In this document: positions 1 through 9,489 of the stretch, one piece after another
How the letters are laid out: each line of letters opens with the position of its first letter
Position numbering within the stretch: the stretch's first letter is position 1
Position numbers and translations under genes: made by a program
The notes under the pieces: generated by a model
Databases searched by the model: none
What the model saw: the letters and a program-made list of their open reading frames with translations, nothing else
What the model was told of the DNA's origin: nothing
Assembly (NCBI RefSeq): GCF_009497155.1
Contig: NZ_WINI01000003.1
Location: forward strand, 186,001-250,000
DNA length: 64,000 nt
Source: Glaciimonas soli
GTDB lineage: Bacteria; Pseudomonadota; Gammaproteobacteria; Burkholderiales; Burkholderiaceae_D
Direction: 5' to 3'

Positions 1-93
1 CGGGCGTGTGCCTTTAAACATACCACGTGGTGCCTTGCCGATAGGAGTACGAGTGGCGGCAACGATGTACGCGTCTTGAAGTTGTTTAGTCAT
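1..93 (-). CDS. fadA: Acetyl-CoA acyltransferase (thiolase) FadA, N-terminal fragment
   Basis: Only the first 31 codons lie in the window; the gene runs off the left edge. The visible N-terminus (MTKQLQDAYIVAATRTPIGK) is the classic start of a thiolase, with the ATRTPIG motif. A thiolase cleaves 3-ketoacyl-CoA with CoA in the last step of beta-oxidation. The start at 93 has a GGAGAT ribosome site just upstream. It follows the fused dehydrogenase/hydratase gene by 19 bases, so both are surely on one mRNA. The catalytic cysteine and C-terminus cannot be seen. Confidence 0.9.
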   Translation of the reverse strand, partial: MTKQLQDAYIVAATRTPIGKAPRGMFKGTRP

Positions 94-112
94 TTAAAAA
101 TCTCCGTGTAAT

Positions 113-2500
113 TTAGTTGCGTACAGGTTTGCCAGTTTGCATCATGCCCATGATGCGCTCTTGCGTTTTTGGATTGTTCAGCAATTCAACAAAAGCTTTA
201 CGCTCCAAATCCAGCAACCATTGTTCGCTGACCACACTGCCATCATCGACGTCACCGCCACAGACGACTTCCGCAATCATGTAACCGAGTTTGTAATCAT
301 GTGCCGAGATAAAACCGCCATCACGCATATTGACCAACTGCGCCATGATGGTCGCCAAACCGTTGCGGCCAACAACAGGAACGTTAGCCTTCAAATGTGG
401 ACGATAGCCCGCATCAAACATCGCACGTGCTTCTACTTTCGCTACATGCAGCAATTCGTATGCGTTGAAAACGATAACGTCGCTTGATTTCAGGTAACCC
501 AGCTTCTTCGCTTCGATGGCTGATTTCGAAACCACTGCAGTCGCCGCGTTCAAGAAATAATTTTTCAGGAATTGCAGTATGTCGTTGCCTTTTGCATCAT
601 GCGCAGCACGCAGAGCCGCTTCTTTCAAGCCGCCACCTGCAGGGATCAAACCGACACCGACTTCAACCAAGCCGATATACGATTCCATCGCCACCACACG
701 CTTGGCAGCGTGCAAAGACAATTCGCAACCACCACCCAGTGTTAATCCTGCAACTGCAGCCACTACTGGTACGCTGGCGTATTTCAAGTTCAAAAACGCT
801 TGTTGCAACTCGGCCACCATAGGCTCAATCGCCTTGGCGCCACCCGACATGAACAAAGGCAGCATGGACTGCAAGTCCGCACCAGCCGAGAACGCGCCGC
901 CATTGGCAGCATCGGCATGCCAGATCACCAAGCCTTTGAAATTTTTCTCAGCTTCAGCAATTGCCATTTTCAAACCAGCAATCACGCCTGGGCCGATGGT
1001 ATGCATTTTGGTTTTGAAAGAGATCACCAATACATCATCGTTTTGATGCCAGATGCGGACGGAGTCATCTTCAAAGAATGTTGTGCCTGCCGTAGCACCG
1101 TCAGCTACGCCTTCACCAACAACCGGCGCACGGAAAATCTGACGCTGATAAACCGGCAGCTCAGAACGTGCGACGTTGGCTTTCTTCGCTGGCGAATACG
1201 ATCCGTCAGCAGCGTGAACGCCAGTACGGCCATCGAATACCCAGCTTGGCAACGGCGCATTGCACAGTGCTTTGCCAGCGTCTATATCTTCTTTCACCCA
1301 GGTTGCAATTTGTTGCCAACCAGCGGCTTGCCAGATTTCGAATGGGCCGATCGCCCAGCCAAATCCCCAACGCATGGCGAAATCAACATCGCGCGCATTG
1401 TCGGCAATCGATTCCAAATGCACAGCAATGTAATGGAATCCATCGCGGAAGATAGCCCACAAAAATTGTGCTTGTGGATTAGTCGATTCGCGCAAAGCTT
1501 TCATGCGTTTTACCGGATCTTTATCTTTCAGGATGCGGGCGACAAAATCATCTGCCTTGCCACCGCCAACAACGTATTCGCCGGTTGCAGCATCAATACG
1601 CAAAATATCTTTGCCGACTTTTTTATAGAAACCCGCGCCGGTTTTTTGACCTAATGCACCTTTTTCTATCAGCTTGGCCAACAACGGTGGTGTTCCATAA
1701 ACACCGTAGAAAGGATCATCTTTCAAGGTATCTTGCATGGTCTTGATGACGTGACCCATGGTGTCCAAACCAACCACATCCGAGGTGCGGAAAGTACCTG
1801 ATTTTGCACGGCCCAATTTAGCACCGGTCAAATCATCCACAACATCGACTGACAAACCGAATTTTTCAGCTTGATTGAGTGTCGACAAGATGCCGAAAAC
1901 GCCGACGCGGTTAGCGATAAAGTTCGGCGTATCTTTGGCACGTACAACGCCTTTACCCAGTGTCGTAGTCAAGAAACCTTCCAACTGATCCAGAATCGCT
2001 GGCTTGGTAGTCGCTGTTGGAATCAATTCCACCAAATGCATGTAGCGCGGTGGGTTGAAGAAATGCACGCCGCAGTAACGCGCTTTCAATTCGGCATCAA
2101 AACCTTCTGACAAGTCGGTGATCGACAAACCTGAAGTGTTCGATGCGAAGATCGCGTTAGGGGCAATATGTGGCGCAACTTTTTTGTATAGATCATGCTT
2201 CCAATCCATACGCTCGGCAATCGCTTCGATGATCAAATCGCAACCAGCGAGCAAATCAAGATTGTCTTCATAATTAGCAACCTGAATCAGGCTTGCGTCA
2301 TCCTTATTACCTAACGGTGCTGGATTGAGTTTTTTCAGATTCTCGATAGCACGTTGAACGATGCCGTTCTTAGGGCCTTCTTTTGCAGGCAAATCAAACA
2401 ACACGACTGGCACTTTAGCATTCAAACAATGTGCAGCAATTTGCGCACCCATCACGCCCGCACCCAGCACGGCGACTTTTTTCACGATGAAATTGGACAC
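113..2500 (-). CDS. Bifunctional 3-hydroxyacyl-CoA dehydrogenase / enoyl-CoA hydratase
   Basis: This 795-residue protein carries two beta-oxidation steps: hydration of enoyl-CoA and NAD-dependent oxidation of 3-hydroxyacyl-CoA. The N-terminus is the NAD-binding domain (GAGVMG at residues 13-18, then HFFNPPRYMHLVEL near 150), followed by the C-terminal dehydrogenase domains to about 430, and an enoyl-CoA hydratase/isomerase domain from about 485 to 720 (AGLTLGGGCELSLHA, VEVGVGLIPAGGG). The order dehydrogenase-then-hydratase is the reverse of E. coli FadB and resembles FadN-type proteins. It lies between the acyl-CoA dehydrogenase gene and fadA in one operon. Confidence 0.93.
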   Translation of the reverse strand: MSNFIVKKVAVLGAGVMGAQIAAHCLNAKVPVVLFDLPAKEGPKNGIVQRAIENLKKLNPAPLGNKDDASLIQVANYEDNLDLLAGCDLIIEAIAERMDWKHDLYKKVAPHIAPNAIFASNTSGLSITDLSEGFDAELKARYCGVHFFNPPRYMHLVELIPTATTKPAILDQLEGFLTTTLGKGVVRAKDTPNFIANRVGVFGILSTLNQAEKFGLSVDVVDDLTGAKLGRAKSGTFRTSDVVGLDTMGHVIKTMQDTLKDDPFYGVYGTPPLLAKLIEKGALGQKTGAGFYKKVGKDILRIDAATGEYVVGGGKADDFVARILKDKDPVKRMKALRESTNPQAQFLWAIFRDGFHYIAVHLESIADNARDVDFAMRWGFGWAIGPFEIWQAAGWQQIATWVKEDIDAGKALCNAPLPSWVFDGRTGVHAADGSYSPAKKANVARSELPVYQRQIFRAPVVGEGVADGATAGTTFFEDDSVRIWHQNDDVLVISFKTKMHTIGPGVIAGLKMAIAEAEKNFKGLVIWHADAANGGAFSAGADLQSMLPLFMSGGAKAIEPMVAELQQAFLNLKYASVPVVAAVAGLTLGGGCELSLHAAKRVVAMESYIGLVEVGVGLIPAGGGLKEAALRAAHDAKGNDILQFLKNYFLNAATAVVSKSAIEAKKLGYLKSSDVIVFNAYELLHVAKVEARAMFDAGYRPHLKANVPVVGRNGLATIMAQLVNMRDGGFISAHDYKLGYMIAEVVCGGDVDDGSVVSEQWLLDLERKAFVELLNNPKTQERIMGMMQTGKPVRN

Positions 2501-2545
2501 TTATATCTCCTGGTTGGATTAATCTTTAAAACCGATTCGATTACT

Positions 2546-2569
2546 CCCTCTCCCGCTCTCGGGAGAGGG
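2546..2569. repeat. Extragenic palindrome between two fad genes
   Basis: A perfect 10-base stem (CCCTCTCCCG / CGGGAGAGGG) with a CTCT loop. In the direction of the fad operon the T-run precedes the hairpin rather than following it, so it does not look like a rho-independent terminator. A role as an mRNA processing or stability hairpin, or as a copy of a dispersed GGGAGAGGG-type palindrome, is inference. Confidence 0.7.
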
Positions 2570-2578
2570 AAAAAAGCA

Positions 2579-4369
2579 TTAAAACAAATCTGCATCCAGC
2601 GCCATTAAGCTAGCCGAACCAGCACGTGCCTGACGTATCAGCATCGCTGTTTCTGGCAATAATTTAGCAAAATAGAAACGTGCTGTAGCCAATTTTGAAA
2701 CGTAAAACTTGTCGCCGGAATCTTGCTTTTCCAGGGCGATCTTTGCCATTTGTGCGAAAAAGTAAGCGTACACCATATGTCCTACTACGCGTAAATATGG
2801 CACTGCTGCCGCGCCAACTTCATCCTTGTTTTGGAAAGCCTTCATACCGATTTCCATCGTCAACTTCTGCACTTTAACGGCGATATCGGCAAGTGGCTCA
2901 ATGAATTCAGACATTGCTTCATTGCTGCCATTGTCTTCTACAAAAGCCTGGATTTTTTCACCGAATTTCCGCAATTTTGCGCCGTTATCCATCAAAATTT
3001 TACGGCCCAACAAATCCAGCGATTGAATTGTGTTAGTGCCTTCGTAAATCATGTTGATGCGTGCATCGCGTACATATTGCTCCATGCCCCACTCTGCAAT
3101 AAAGCCGTGACCGCCGTACACCTGCATACATTCCGATGTTGCGATCCAGGCATTGTCGGTAATGAAAGCTTTGATGATCGGTGTCAGCAATGCAACTTCA
3201 TCAGCGGCCTCTTTGCTGACTTCTTCATCTGGGTGATTCAATTCTTTATCGAGCTGCAGAGCTACGTAAGAACAGAATGCACGGCCACCTTCAGCGTATG
3301 CTTTTGCAGTTAACAACATACGACGCACGTCGGGGTGAACAATAATAGGATCAGCTGGCTTATCCGGTGCTTTAACGCCAGACAAGCTGCGCATCTGAAT
3401 ACGGTCTTTAGCGTACACCAATGCATTTTGGTAAGCGACTTCGGTCAAACCCAAGCCTTGCATACCGACACCCAGACGCGCTGCATTCATGAACACGAAC
3501 ATCGCATTCAAACCTTTGTGCGGCTCACCAATCAACCAACCTGTCGCGCCATCCAAATTCATCTGGCAAGTTGAGTTGCCATGAATACCCATTTTTTCTT
3601 CGATCGCACCGCAGGTAATTGGATTGCGCGCACCTAATGTGCCATCTGCGTTAGGCAGAAATTTGGGCACAATAAATAAAGAAATACCTTTAGAACCTTG
3701 CGGTGCATCTGGCAGACGCGCCAATACCAAATGGATGATGTTAGACGTAATATCTTGTTCACCGGCAGAGATGAAAATCTTGCTACCAGTGATGTGATAT
3801 GAACCGTCTGCTTGTGGTTCGGCTTTAGTGCGCAACAAACCCAGATCTGTACCGCAGTGTGATTCGGTCAAACACATAGTCCCGGTCCACTCACCGGCAA
3901 CTAGCTTAGGCAAATATAAAGCCTGTTGTTCTGGTGTGCCGTGCGCATGGATACATTCATAAGCACCGTGCGACAAGCCTGGATACATGGTCCATGCCTG
4001 ATTCGATGAATTTAACATTTCATAGAAAGAATTGTTCATCACCAATGGCAAACCTTGACCGCCAAATTCCGGGTCGCATGACAATGCCGGCCAGCCAGCT
4101 TCGACATACTGCTTATAGGCTTCTTTAAATCCTTTTGGCGTAGTGACGCTACGTGTTTCTTTGTCGTAATGACAGCCTTCACGATCACCAGAATGATTTA
4201 ATGGAAACAATACTTGCGAGGTAAATTTTCCACCTTCTTCCAAGACCTGATTGATGATGTCTGCATCAATTTCGGCATGCGCTGGTAACTGTTTTAATTC
4301 GTCTTCGACGTGGAGCAGTTCGTGCATAACGAATTGCATGTCGCGCAATGGTGCAATGTATTGACCCAT
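2579..4369 (-). CDS. Acyl-CoA dehydrogenase, long form with C-terminal extension domain
   Basis: A 596-residue FAD enzyme of the acyl-CoA dehydrogenase family that makes the trans-2 double bond in acyl-CoA, the first step of beta-oxidation. Visible family signatures are CLTESHCGTDLGLLRTKA, the GSKIFISAGEQD segment and the C-terminal YGGHGFIAEWGMEQYVRDARI segment with IYEGTNTIQ. At about 600 residues it is longer than the 380-residue short-chain enzymes and matches the class with an extra C-terminal helical domain. The start has AGGAGA upstream. It is the first structural gene after tetR and precedes the dehydrogenase/hydratase by 78 bases. Confidence 0.93.
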   Translation of the reverse strand: MGQYIAPLRDMQFVMHELLHVEDELKQLPAHAEIDADIINQVLEEGGKFTSQVLFPLNHSGDREGCHYDKETRSVTTPKGFKEAYKQYVEAGWPALSCDPEFGGQGLPLVMNNSFYEMLNSSNQAWTMYPGLSHGAYECIHAHGTPEQQALYLPKLVAGEWTGTMCLTESHCGTDLGLLRTKAEPQADGSYHITGSKIFISAGEQDITSNIIHLVLARLPDAPQGSKGISLFIVPKFLPNADGTLGARNPITCGAIEEKMGIHGNSTCQMNLDGATGWLIGEPHKGLNAMFVFMNAARLGVGMQGLGLTEVAYQNALVYAKDRIQMRSLSGVKAPDKPADPIIVHPDVRRMLLTAKAYAEGGRAFCSYVALQLDKELNHPDEEVSKEAADEVALLTPIIKAFITDNAWIATSECMQVYGGHGFIAEWGMEQYVRDARINMIYEGTNTIQSLDLLGRKILMDNGAKLRKFGEKIQAFVEDNGSNEAMSEFIEPLADIAVKVQKLTMEIGMKAFQNKDEVGAAAVPYLRVVGHMVYAYFFAQMAKIALEKQDSGDKFYVSKLATARFYFAKLLPETAMLIRQARAGSASLMALDADLF

Positions 4370-4503
4370 GATGTTCTCCTGATATGAAATGTACGTGCTT
4401 TAGTAAGGTTGTAAATTCTTTTGACTGCTTATTTTTGATTGCTTAATTTCGACAATGTTTACACTATCTTTGTGACAGCAGATAACTTGTCTGATGATGT
4501 TTT

Positions 4504-5208
4504 TTATTGGTTTGCATGTACCGGCAAATCCGATGATATTTCTACAACTGCATGATTGCGATAACTGTCGATTAACCGTTCAAAGCTTACTTGCGCACGC
4601 TCTTCGCTGCCTGCTTTTTTGAGGAATCGTGCATCATGATGCAGCGCTAAAATTAAACCGTACATCTCGTAGACCAGTTGGTCTGCGTCGGTTTTATCTT
4701 GTAAATGTCCCATCTCGATTGCTTGCAAGATGCAACGACGCAAAGCTTCCTGCCAGGTACGCACCATGCTCACCAGTTGCTCACGAATTTCACCCGGCCG
4801 ATCGTCATACTCAACCGCACCGCTGATATAAATGCAGCCAGACGTGATTTCGATAGTCACTTGCTTAACCCAGCGTGCGTACATACTGCGCAAGCGCGGC
4901 AAGCCGCGTGCTTCTTTAATACTGGGGTAAAACACTTCTTGTTCGAAATGATGGTGATAGAGCTTGACGACCTCAATCTGCAAATCTTCACGCGAGCCAA
5001 AGTGAGCGAAAACACCTGACTTGCTCATGTTCATTTTTTCGGCCAACAAGCCGATAGTCAGTCCTTCAAGACCATCACGGCAGGCTAAATGCAAAGCAAC
5101 ATCGAGAATTGCTGCTCGTGTTAACTCGCCCTTTCGCATAAACTTGTTTGGCATGATCAATTGACTCATCTGAGCCCAGTCCCGGTTAATGTAGATACGA
5201 GTAGGCAC
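4504..5208 (-). CDS. TetR family regulator, probable repressor of the adjacent fad operon
   Basis: The N-terminal TetR helix-turn-helix is clear (TRAAILDVALHLACRDG then LTIGLLAEKMNMSKSGVFAHF, roughly residues 30-75), followed by a divergent helical ligand-binding domain. The start is uncertain: methionines at residues 1, 14, 19 and 24 are possible, and the conserved domain begins only after residue 24. Located directly upstream of and co-directional with three beta-oxidation genes, so a fatty-acyl-CoA-responsive repressor of the FadP/PsrA type is the natural guess. The ligand cannot be read from sequence. Confidence 0.85.
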   Translation of the reverse strand: MPTRIYINRDWAQMSQLIMPNKFMRKGELTRAAILDVALHLACRDGLEGLTIGLLAEKMNMSKSGVFAHFGSREDLQIEVVKLYHHHFEQEVFYPSIKEARGLPRLRSMYARWVKQVTIEITSGCIYISGAVEYDDRPGEIREQLVSMVRTWQEALRRCILQAIEMGHLQDKTDADQLVYEMYGLILALHHDARFLKKAGSEERAQVSFERLIDSYRNHAVVEISSDLPVHANQ

Positions 5209-5257
5209 TTTGTTTGATCCCCTGACTGATATTTCCTGGGGCGATACAAAAAAATGC

Positions 5258-5269
5258 GAACGACCGTAC
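5258..5269. promoter_or_regulatory. Candidate TetR operator upstream of tetR
   Basis: The stretch GAACGACCGTAC is a near-palindrome (five of six half-site positions pair) located about 50 bases upstream of the tetR start. Operators of fatty-acid TetR regulators in proteobacteria often have this AACG..CGTT shape. No second copy was seen in the 4370-4503 gap ahead of the acyl-CoA dehydrogenase gene. Inference only. Confidence 0.35.
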
Positions 5270-5343
5270 TATTATGCACCAGAAACAAAATGTCAAACAG
5301 CGACTTAGAGCTTGGAGTCTATTGCTGAAGTTTATAGATTCGT

Positions 5344-5739
5344 TTATTGATTTTTATCCAATAAACGGCGATCGCGCTTAGTGGGGCGACCTTTCATGCT
5401 GATTGTCGGCTCACTAAAATAGCGCTGATCTTCTGCAATCGCGAGCCGCTTATTGACGCTGACTTCAGTTTCCTTATAGAGGGTCTGCGCAATGGCCGCT
5501 GAACTGCGTACATCAGCCAAACCCTGTACCACGACTTCCCATACGCTATTGCCATTCTCAATAGCGAGCAGATCGCCAATCTTCACATGACGCGCAGGTT
5601 TTATGCGATCGCCATCGACTTGTACTTTGCCGTTATCGACCGCCGTGCTGGCTAAGGAGCGTGTTTTAAAAAACCGCGCGGTCCATAGCCATTTGTCTAT
5701 TCTGACCTCGCTCACTTGATTATTAACGGGCGTTTTCAT
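5344..5739 (-). CDS. hslR: S4-domain RNA-binding heat-shock protein Hsp15
   Basis: The S4 RNA-binding domain is at the N-terminus (VRIDKWLWTARFFKTRSLAS, then NGKVQVDGDRIKPARHVKIGD), with a basic C-terminal tail ending GRPTKRDRRLLDKNQ. Hsp15 binds 50S subunits carrying nascent chains after heat shock and helps recycle them. The start at 5739 is chosen because it has AAGGT five bases upstream and the S4 motif begins soon after; the frame is open further upstream but that part overlaps the neighbouring nif3-like gene. It follows that gene by 4 bases, so the two are probably cotranscribed. Confidence 0.88.
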   Translation of the reverse strand: MKTPVNNQVSEVRIDKWLWTARFFKTRSLASTAVDNGKVQVDGDRIKPARHVKIGDLLAIENGNSVWEVVVQGLADVRSSAAIAQTLYKETEVSVNKRLAIAEDQRYFSEPTISMKGRPTKRDRRLLDKNQ

Positions 5740-5743
5740 TACC

Positions 5744-6520
5744 TTAAACCGGATTAGCGATGTCAATAAAATGGTGCTGCACGCCAAAGTGCTCTGCCAA
5801 ATGACAGCCCAAAGCCTGTACACCATAGCGTTCTGTCGCATGATGACCGGCAGCGATATAAGTCACCCCAGCTTCACGTGCCAAATGCACGGTGGGCTCT
5901 GAAATTTCACCGCTGATATAGACATTGGCACCGGCGGCGATCGCATCTCCCAATAGATTTTGAGCCGCGCCAGTACACCAGGCAATTTGCCCCAGGCGCT
6001 GCGCCGGATCACCAATCACTGTCGGTTCGCGGCCAAGTTGACGCGCAATTAACTGCGCCAGGTCACCTGCGGTTTTGATGTCTGCGCTGCCGACCTTACC
6101 CAGCCAACCCAGATTGTCCTCACCGAAACGCCCGGTCTGCAATAAATTAAGTTGCTCAGCCAATTGCGCATTGTTACCGACTTCAGGATGTCCATCCAAT
6201 GGCAAATGATAGGCAAACAGATTGATATCATGTGTCAGCAGCAGTTTTAATCTGGCATGCTTGGTTGCCACCACGCGTGCATCCTCACCGCGCCAGAAAT
6301 AGCCGTGATGCACCAGAATCGCATCGGCACCGACTTTTACCGCCGCTTCCAGCAGGGCCAGACTGGCTGTCACGCCGGTGACGATGGTAGAAATTTCAGC
6401 TCTTCCTTCCACCTGCAGGCCATTTGGGCAATAATCACGGTATTGTTTTATATTGAGCATTTCTGCAAGATAAGTTTCCAGCTCTGTACGACTTATGCGG
6501 CTTATCGATGGTTGATGCAT
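5744..6520 (-). CDS. Nif3/YbgI-like dinuclear metal-centre protein
   Basis: A 258-residue member of the Nif3/DUF34 family, which forms hexameric toroids with a two-metal site. Family hallmarks are [17 protein letters not shown] near residue 35, the metal-binding pair ILVHHGYFW, and the late [14 protein letters not shown] segment. The biochemical role is debated (GTP cyclohydrolase-like or metal-related), so no reaction is assigned. It is divergent from the HtrA gene (83-base gap) and directly upstream of hslR; this pairing of nif3 and htrA is common in Burkholderiales. Confidence 0.88.
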   Translation of the reverse strand: MHQPSISRISRTELETYLAEMLNIKQYRDYCPNGLQVEGRAEISTIVTGVTASLALLEAAVKVGADAILVHHGYFWRGEDARVVATKHARLKLLLTHDINLFAYHLPLDGHPEVGNNAQLAEQLNLLQTGRFGEDNLGWLGKVGSADIKTAGDLAQLIARQLGREPTVIGDPAQRLGQIAWCTGAAQNLLGDAIAAGANVYISGEISEPTVHLAREAGVTYIAAGHHATERYGVQALGCHLAEHFGVQHHFIDIANPV

Positions 6521-6602
6521 ATTTACCCTTTTCCTTTTACCTTTAACGCTGTTAACTATCGTTTAGGTTACATTCACTTTTTCTCTTAATTTACACACTT
6601 AT

Positions 6603-7775
6603 ATGCGACGATTCTGGTTACTGTTTGCACAAGCCGTCACTATCGGTTTAGCGATGTGGTTCATTGTAACGACCTTAAAGCCTGACTGGGCAAGCAGCTC
6701 TTTGGGCAGCGCCTCAAGCGTCCATATCGCGACCTCCAAAGTGCCGATACAAGAAGCCTCTTCTGGTACTGTTACCAGTGGCTCTTATCGCGACGCCTCC
6801 AAAAAGGCGATGCCATCTGTGGTAAATATTTTTACCAGCAAAGATGCAAAACCTAGCAACCCGATGATGCAGGATCCGTTATTCAAAAAATTCTTTGGCG
6901 ATCGCGGCGGCGATGATCAGGACGAAAAACAATCCAGTCTGGGCTCTGGTGTGATTGTAAGCTCGCAAGGCTATATCTTAACCAACAGTCACGTGGTTGA
7001 ATCAGCCGATGAAATTGAAGTTGCACTTAATGACGGCCGCAAAGCCTCTGCCAAAATCGTCGGCACCGATCCAGACACCGATCTGGCCGTGATTAAAATT
7101 GACCTGCCTGACTTACCTGCGATTACGTTAGGTCATATCGACCAAGCCAGTGTCGGCGATGTTGTACTGGCTATTGGCAATCCGTTTGGTGTTGGACAAA
7201 CGGTGACGATGGGAATTATTTCTGCGCTTGGCCGCAGCCATCTCGGTATCAATCAATTTGAAAACTTTATTCAAACCGATGCGGCTATCAATCCCGGTAA
7301 CTCCGGCGGCGCGCTAGTCGATACGAACGGCAATCTGCTCGGCATTAATACCGCCATTTATTCACGCTCAGGTGGTTCGCTGGGAATCGGCTTTGCAATT
7401 CCCGTGTCGACTGTAAAAATGGTGATGGAATCCATCATCAATACCGGTTCTGTGGTGCGTGGTTACATTGGCGTTGAGCCCCAGGAAATCACGCCTGAAT
7501 TGGCTGAGAGTTTTGGCTTGACACAAAAAACCGGTGCCATTATTGCTGGCGTACTACGCGGTGGCCCGGCTGATAAAGCCGGACTCAAACCAGGTGATAT
7601 TTTGGTTGCCATCGATGAAAAGCCACTAAAAGATCCCTCCGACTTACTCAACGAAGTCGCACTCTTAACGCCAGGCAAAGTCGTCAAGTTGTCGATATTG
7701 CGTAAATCAGCGCCGCTCACTGTCGAACTGACAGTAGGCAAACGTCCTGTACCGAAGCAGCAAGTGCAAGAATAA
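6603..7775 (+). CDS. Periplasmic HtrA/DegS-like serine protease with one PDZ domain
   Basis: A 390-residue trypsin-like protease. A single hydrophobic N-terminal segment (residues about 3-24) probably anchors it in the inner membrane facing the periplasm. The catalytic triad is visible as His130 (ILTNSHVVE), Asp160 (DPDTDLAVIK) and Ser234 (PGNSGGALV). One PDZ domain follows (about 280-375). The N-terminal anchor and single PDZ are the DegS layout rather than DegP/DegQ, which have two PDZ domains. It is divergent from nif3 and 18 bases ahead of a DUF2461 gene. Whether it starts a sigma-E cascade is not testable here. Confidence 0.9.
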   Translation: MRRFWLLFAQAVTIGLAMWFIVTTLKPDWASSSLGSASSVHIATSKVPIQEASSGTVTSGSYRDASKKAMPSVVNIFTSKDAKPSNPMMQDPLFKKFFGDRGGDDQDEKQSSLGSGVIVSSQGYILTNSHVVESADEIEVALNDGRKASAKIVGTDPDTDLAVIKIDLPDLPAITLGHIDQASVGDVVLAIGNPFGVGQTVTMGIISALGRSHLGINQFENFIQTDAAINPGNSGGALVDTNGNLLGINTAIYSRSGGSLGIGFAIPVSTVKMVMESIINTGSVVRGYIGVEPQEITPELAESFGLTQKTGAIIAGVLRGGPADKAGLKPGDILVAIDEKPLKDPSDLLNEVALLTPGKVVKLSILRKSAPLTVELTVGKRPVPKQQVQE

Positions 7776-7793
7776 CTACGCAGAAAATAAATT

Positions 7794-8480
7794 ATGCACG
7801 TACGTGATTTAACCCAGTTCCTGGCTGAATTATCCGAAAACAATAATCGTGCGTGGTTTGTGATGAACAAACCACGTTACGATATTTTACGCGTTGAATT
7901 TTTGGAGCTAGTGACGCGATTGATCGTCGAGATCGGAAAATTTGACCCTGCCGTCATAGGCTGCAATCCGAAGAAGGCGCTGTTTAGAATCAATCGCGAC
8001 ATGCGTTTTTCACACGATAAAAGTCCTTACAAAACCAATTTCTCAGCCGCTATTACCGCCAGCGATAGAAAACGTCCCAGTCAAGGTGGCGGGCCTATGT
8101 ATTACTTCCACATCACTGCGACAGGCACGTTGTTAATTGCCGCTGGCGAATACATACCTCCGGCAGACCGGTTGCGTGCAATCAGAGAGCACGTTGTGAG
8201 CGATAGCGTCGGATTTAGTAAATTATTGAAAAATAAAAAACTACTGGCAAGTTACGGCGGTTTACAACTCGGCGAACAATTAGCGCGCCCTCCGAAAGGA
8301 TTCGACGCGACATCACCACATTTGGATTACATCAAACTCAAAAGCTTTCTTGTTCGGAAAGAGCAAGCTTTGAAGAAAATGTTGGGAGATGAGTTGGAGC
8401 AAGAGCTAATTGCTCACTTCAAAAACGCTTATCCGCTGGTAGAGTGGCTGCGACAAGCTGGTGAGATCGGTGGCGAATAA
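7794..8480 (+). CDS. DUF2461 family protein
   Basis: The 228-residue protein matches the TIGR02453/DUF2461 family: an N-terminal LTQFLAELSENNNRAWF segment, KKALFRINRDMRFSHDKSPYKTNF in the centre, and PPKGFDATSPHLDYIKLKSF near the C-terminus. The family is widespread in bacteria and has no established biochemical function. It sits 18 bases after the HtrA-like gene and is probably cotranscribed with it; no signal peptide or membrane segment is seen, so it is likely cytoplasmic. Confidence 0.85.
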   Translation: MHVRDLTQFLAELSENNNRAWFVMNKPRYDILRVEFLELVTRLIVEIGKFDPAVIGCNPKKALFRINRDMRFSHDKSPYKTNFSAAITASDRKRPSQGGGPMYYFHITATGTLLIAAGEYIPPADRLRAIREHVVSDSVGFSKLLKNKKLLASYGGLQLGEQLARPPKGFDATSPHLDYIKLKSFLVRKEQALKKMLGDELEQELIAHFKNAYPLVEWLRQAGEIGGE

Positions 8481-8540
8481 TCCGGTGCGGATGTAGTGCA
8501 GAGCCTCCAGAGCTGCTCAATACTGTCATTAATTTCAATC

Positions 8541-8611
8541 CGTCGTTCCCGTGAATGCGGAAATCTGTATTGAGATCTTAACGTGGCCCCCCGCGATCGC
8601 GAGGATAGCGG
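8541..8611. repeat. Decayed extragenic palindrome, CGTC/GCGAGGAT type
   Basis: CGTCGTTCCCG at the left and CCCCGCGATCGCGAGGATAG at the right match, with substitutions, the arms of the much better preserved element at 26936-27005. The spacing of the arms is also similar. It lies in the 188-base gap between the DUF2461 gene and tatC, which are convergent. No function is implied. Confidence 0.5.
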
Positions 8612-8668
8612 GTTTCTTCATTTCAGCTTTGAACTGCCCTATGTTCTACCCACGCCTTGCTGGAAATC

Positions 8669-9433
8669 TTAAGTTGTTTCTTCTTCCGTCGGTGCTTGTG
8701 TTGCTCTCACAAACAACGGTGCAACCAATAAGCCAATTTCATATAACAAGCACAACGGAACAGCCAATAACATCTGACTCATGATGTCTGGCGGCGTGAC
8801 AATGGCGGCAATAATAAATGCGCCGACAATCACGTAAGGACGTATCGCTTTGAGTTTTTCCAGTGAGACCAAACCCATGCGCACCAATACAATCACTACA
8901 ATCGGTACTTCAAAGGTCATGCCAAAAGCAATGAACATAGTCATCACAAAATCAAAGTAGCTATCAATATCCGGTGCAACCGAAATCGATTTCGGCGCGA
9001 AGTTATTGATGAAGTGAAAAATCACACCGAACACAAAGAAATAACAAAATGCGACGCCCATGATAAACAAGGCGGATGACGAGATCACTAACGGTGCGAT
9101 CAGCTTCTTTTCGTGTGTGTACAAGCCGGGCGCGATAAAGGCCCATAACTGATACAAGACCCACGGCAAAGCAATCACGAAAGCGAGCAATAAAGTGACT
9201 TTTACCGGTATCAAAAACGGGGTAATGACACCCGTGGCGATCATTTTGCTACCGACTGGCAGCGCATTAATCATCGGTGCCGCTAACAAGTCATAAATAT
9301 GCGCAGCCCATGGCATCAAACAGAGAAACACCACAATAATTGCGATGGCAGCCCGCATGATGCGGTTGCGCAGCTCGATCAGATGCGAGATGAATGTTTC
9401 CTCGACACCGCTGTTTTTTTGTTCTTGAGTCAT
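8669..9433 (-). CDS. tatC: Sec-independent protein translocase subunit TatC
   Basis: A 254-residue polytopic inner-membrane protein, the twin-arginine signal receptor of the Tat pathway that exports folded proteins. The conserved N-terminal FISHLIELRNRIMRA motif (about residues 14-28) and the FYKP-like region are followed by six predicted hydrophobic segments; FGMTFEVPIVV is the usual TatC signature. It is the last gene of the tatABC group and has a 56-base gap after tatB. Confidence 0.96.
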   Translation of the reverse strand: MTQEQKNSGVEETFISHLIELRNRIMRAAIAIIVVFLCLMPWAAHIYDLLAAPMINALPVGSKMIATGVITPFLIPVKVTLLLAFVIALPWVLYQLWAFIAPGLYTHEKKLIAPLVISSSALFIMGVAFCYFFVFGVIFHFINNFAPKSISVAPDIDSYFDFVMTMFIAFGMTFEVPIVVIVLVRMGLVSLEKLKAIRPYVIVGAFIIAAIVTPPDIMSQMLLAVPLCLLYEIGLLVAPLFVRATQAPTEEETT

Positions 9434-9489
9434 GGAGTGGTTACAGAAAATTTAGGCGGGCGGTGTAACTGCACCGTTATGAGTAAAGA

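Noticed and set aside
800-1654. A 284-codon open frame on the plus strand within the dehydrogenase/hydratase gene
   Set aside because: It is antisense to a clear bifunctional enzyme and has no domain or ribosome site; the protein reads as a shadow frame.
2546-2569. Palindrome considered as a terminator of the fad operon
   Set aside because: In the operon direction the T-run lies before, not after, the stem, and two more fad genes follow.
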